A stretch of DNA of 15,309 nucleotides from JBJXGF01 sp046153015. GTDB lineage: Bacteria; Actinomycetota; Acidimicrobiia; Acidimicrobiales; CAIXPF01. Positions within the stretch are counted from its first letter, which is position 1, and each line of letters opens with the position of its first letter. A program made the position numbers and the translations under genes. This document shows, piece after piece, positions 13,943 to 15,309 of the stretch. Where the stretch lies: assembly GCA_046153015.1 (NCBI GenBank), contig JBJXGF010000334.1:1-15309 (forward strand), read 5' to 3'. Below the pieces are notes generated by a model. That model worked only from the letters and a program-made list of their open reading frames with translations, made no database searches and was not told where the DNA came from.

Positions 13943-15103
13943 GTGCAGGCCGAGGACGCGAGTCTGAGCGCAGGGGACCGGCGCCTCATCGATCGCCGCG
14001 GCGTGGACGCGATGATCGGGCGGTTGCGAGCTTCGGGTCGGCGGGTGATCGGCCCGACCGTGCGCGACGGCGCGATCGTCCATGATGAGGTGGTGTCGGT
14101 CGCCGATCTCCCGGCCGGGGTGGGTGACGAACAGGACGGGGGCCGGTACCGGCTGACGCGGCGAGCCGACGAGGCGCTGTTCGGCTTCTCGGCGCCCTCG
14201 GAGTCATGGAAGCGGTTCCTGTTCCCGCCACGGGCGCTGCTGGTGCGGTCCCGCCGGGTCGCGGACGGGTTCGAGCTCGACGGTCCGGAACTCTCGGTGG
14301 AACCACTCGCCTTTCTGGGGGTGCGTTCGTGTGACCTGCACGCGATCGGGATCCAGGATCGGGTGTTCCTCCAAGGCACGTCGGTCGAGCCGATCTACGA
14401 GGCGAGGCGAGCCGACGTGTTCATCGTTGCCGTGAACTGCGCGAATCCGGCCAGTACGTGTTTCTGCGCGTCGATGGGCACTGGCCCCAAGGCGGAGAAG
14501 GGTTTCGACCTGGCGTTGACGGAACTGCTCGACGGGGCGGTGCACGAGTTCCTGGTCGAGGTCGGAACCGCGGCGGGCGCCGAGGTGCTGTCGGGCGTGC
14601 CGCACGTCGCAGCCGTCGAGGGCGATCAGGAACGGGCCGATCTGGTTGTGGCGGCCGCCACCGCGGCGATGGGGAGGCGGCTCGATCCGACTGCGCCACG
14701 CCGAGTATCGGTCGACGTGGATCATCCGCGTTGGGATGATGTCGCCGAGCGTTGTCTGGCGTGCGGGAACTGCACGATGGTGTGCCCGACCTGTTTTTGT
14801 TCGAGCGTGGAGGACCGCACCGACCTCGGCGGCGAGGAAGCCGAACGTTGGCGGCGTTGGGAGTCGTGCTTCTCGTTGGACTTCTCCTACCTCCACGGAG
14901 GGCCGGTGCGGTCGTCGGTCACGTCGCGGTACCGCCAATGGCTGTTGCACAAGCTGGTGACGTGGGAGGACCAGTTCGGTGGTTCGGGCTGCGTCGGGTG
15001 TGGCCGTTGCATCGCGTGGTGTCCCGTGGGTATCGACCTGACCGCGGAGATCGCCGCGATGGACGACCGGTCGAAGGGAGGGATCCGTGAAGGCGATTCG
15101 TGA
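13943..15103 (+). CDS. two-[4Fe-4S] electron-transfer protein (sulfhydrogenase beta / AsrA type)
   Basis: The product is 386 aa. An N-terminal part of about 265 residues includes FLGVRSCDLHAI (125-135) and CANPASTCFCASMGTGPKAE (166-185), landmarks of the HydB/AsrA family. Two cluster motifs follow: C271-xx-C274-xx-C277-xxx-C281-P (CLACGNCTMVCP) and C350-xx-C353-xx-C356-xxx-C360-P (CVGCGRCIAWCP). Such proteins pass electrons between a flavin/NAD(P) subunit and the catalytic subunits of group 3b [NiFe] hydrogenases or anaerobic sulfite reductase. GTG 13943 is chosen from the TAGGGT box six bases upstream. Its end overlaps the next gene, a cyclic-nucleotide-binding protein, by 17 bp. I recall that gene order from actinobacterial group 3b hydrogenase operons, so hydrogenase is favoured over sulfite reductase, but the catalytic subunits lie beyond the window. 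Confidence 0.85.
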   Translation: MQAEDASLSAGDRRLIDRRGVDAMIGRLRASGRRVIGPTVRDGAIVHDEVVSVADLPAGVGDEQDGGRYRLTRRADEALFGFSAPSESWKRFLFPPRALLVRSRRVADGFELDGPELSVEPLAFLGVRSCDLHAIGIQDRVFLQGTSVEPIYEARRADVFIVAVNCANPASTCFCASMGTGPKAEKGFDLALTELLDGAVHEFLVEVGTAAGAEVLSGVPHVAAVEGDQERADLVVAAATAAMGRRLDPTAPRRVSVDVDHPRWDDVAERCLACGNCTMVCPTCFCSSVEDRTDLGGEEAERWRRWESCFSLDFSYLHGGPVRSSVTSRYRQWLLHKLVTWEDQFGGSGCVGCGRCIAWCPVGIDLTAEIAAMDDRSKGGIREGDS

Positions 15104-15309
15104 CCTGCTGGCCGAGCACGAGCTCTTCGTCGGGCTCGGCGACACCGCAGTGGACCTGCTCGCCGGTTGCGGGGAAAATGTGCACTTCCCGCCCGGGAAA
15201 CGCATCCTTTCCGAGGGGCAGTCCGCGGATGTGTTCTATGTGCTGCGGTCAGGGCGCGTCGCGGTCGAGATCCACGTTCGGGGTCGCGAGCCGCTCGTGA
15301 TCGAGACGC
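15087..15309 (+). CDS. cyclic nucleotide-binding (CRP-type) domain protein, 3' partial
   Basis: Starts at GTG 15087, which has a strong GGGAGG (15076-15081) five bases upstream, inside the end of the Fe-S gene. About 74 residues are visible: AIRDLLAEHELFVGLGDTAV, then HFPPGKRILSEGQSADVFYV, LRSGRVAVEI. This is the first half of a cNMP-binding beta-roll (LF-GL, G-ILSEGQ--D-FYVL-SG-V). The phosphate-binding cassette that would show whether it binds cAMP/cGMP lies beyond the edge. Whether a DNA-binding HTH follows is unseen. The 17-bp overlap implies one operon and coupled translation with the Fe-S protein, so it is more likely a regulatory or structural partner of that complex than a free-standing transcription factor. 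Confidence 0.85.
   Translation, partial: MKAIRDLLAEHELFVGLGDTAVDLLAGCGENVHFPPGKRILSEGQSADVFYVLRSGRVAVEIHVRGREPLVIET

Noticed and set aside
13279..14085. Long plus-strand frame of 268 codons running through the DUF262 fragment
   Set aside because: It crosses the start region of the opposing secreted-protein gene and the start of the Fe-S gene. Only codons from GTG 13762 to about 13878 look like protein.

Overview
This is GC-rich DNA, about two thirds G+C, from an actinobacterium. The order of a PDZ/Lon-fold protease (YlbL/Rv3194c type) and a UPF0182 membrane protein (Rv3193c type), a DivIVA-like coiled-coil protein, and repeated leaderless promoters of the form TAGGNT 6-8 nt before a start codon all point that way. 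An Acidimicrobiia-like lineage is my guess and is not proven by the sequence.

Host backbone, 1-7204. The window opens in the 3' end of an unidentified Pro/Ala-rich gene. A tiny membrane-protein gene follows on the minus strand, and the two end against a 14-bp hairpin. Next come three plus-strand genes: the PDZ/Lon protease, a 706-residue DivIVA-like protein with a Cys/His-rich tail, and the 1003-residue UPF0182 protein. The initiator tRNA gene follows (tRNA-fMet, anticodon CAT at 7165-7167), with a textbook TTGAGA-17-TAGAGT promoter.

Integrated element, about 7160-12373 (5.16 kb). The 3' half of tRNA-fMet is repeated, 47 of 50 identical, at 12324-12373, so an element has integrated into the initiator tRNA gene. 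Just inside each end lies a pair of TGGCACA repeats spaced 11 bp apart, likely integrase arm sites. The interior holds a luciferase-like flavin-dependent oxidoreductase (cargo), a complete tyrosine recombinase and an excisionase-type HTH protein on the minus strand. After these comes about 1 kb of repeat-rich, apparently decayed DNA, then a plus-strand HTH antitoxin/PIN toxin pair. I see no replication or transfer gene that is clearly intact.

Right flank, 12374-15309. A secreted FN3-PKD-FN3 protein lies on the minus strand. About 360 bp without a gene follows, with two palindromes, and then a 39-codon N-terminal scrap of a DUF262 (GmrS-type) gene. Next is a two-cluster [4Fe-4S] protein of the sulfhydrogenase-beta/AsrA type, overlapping a cyclic-nucleotide-binding protein that is cut by the window end. 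This pair probably starts a group 3b-like [NiFe]-hydrogenase or sulfite-reductase operon.

The best leads are the element with its compensated tRNA 3' half, the phage-like Cys/His tail on the DivIVA-like protein, the recurrent leaderless promoter motif and the DUF262 remnant.
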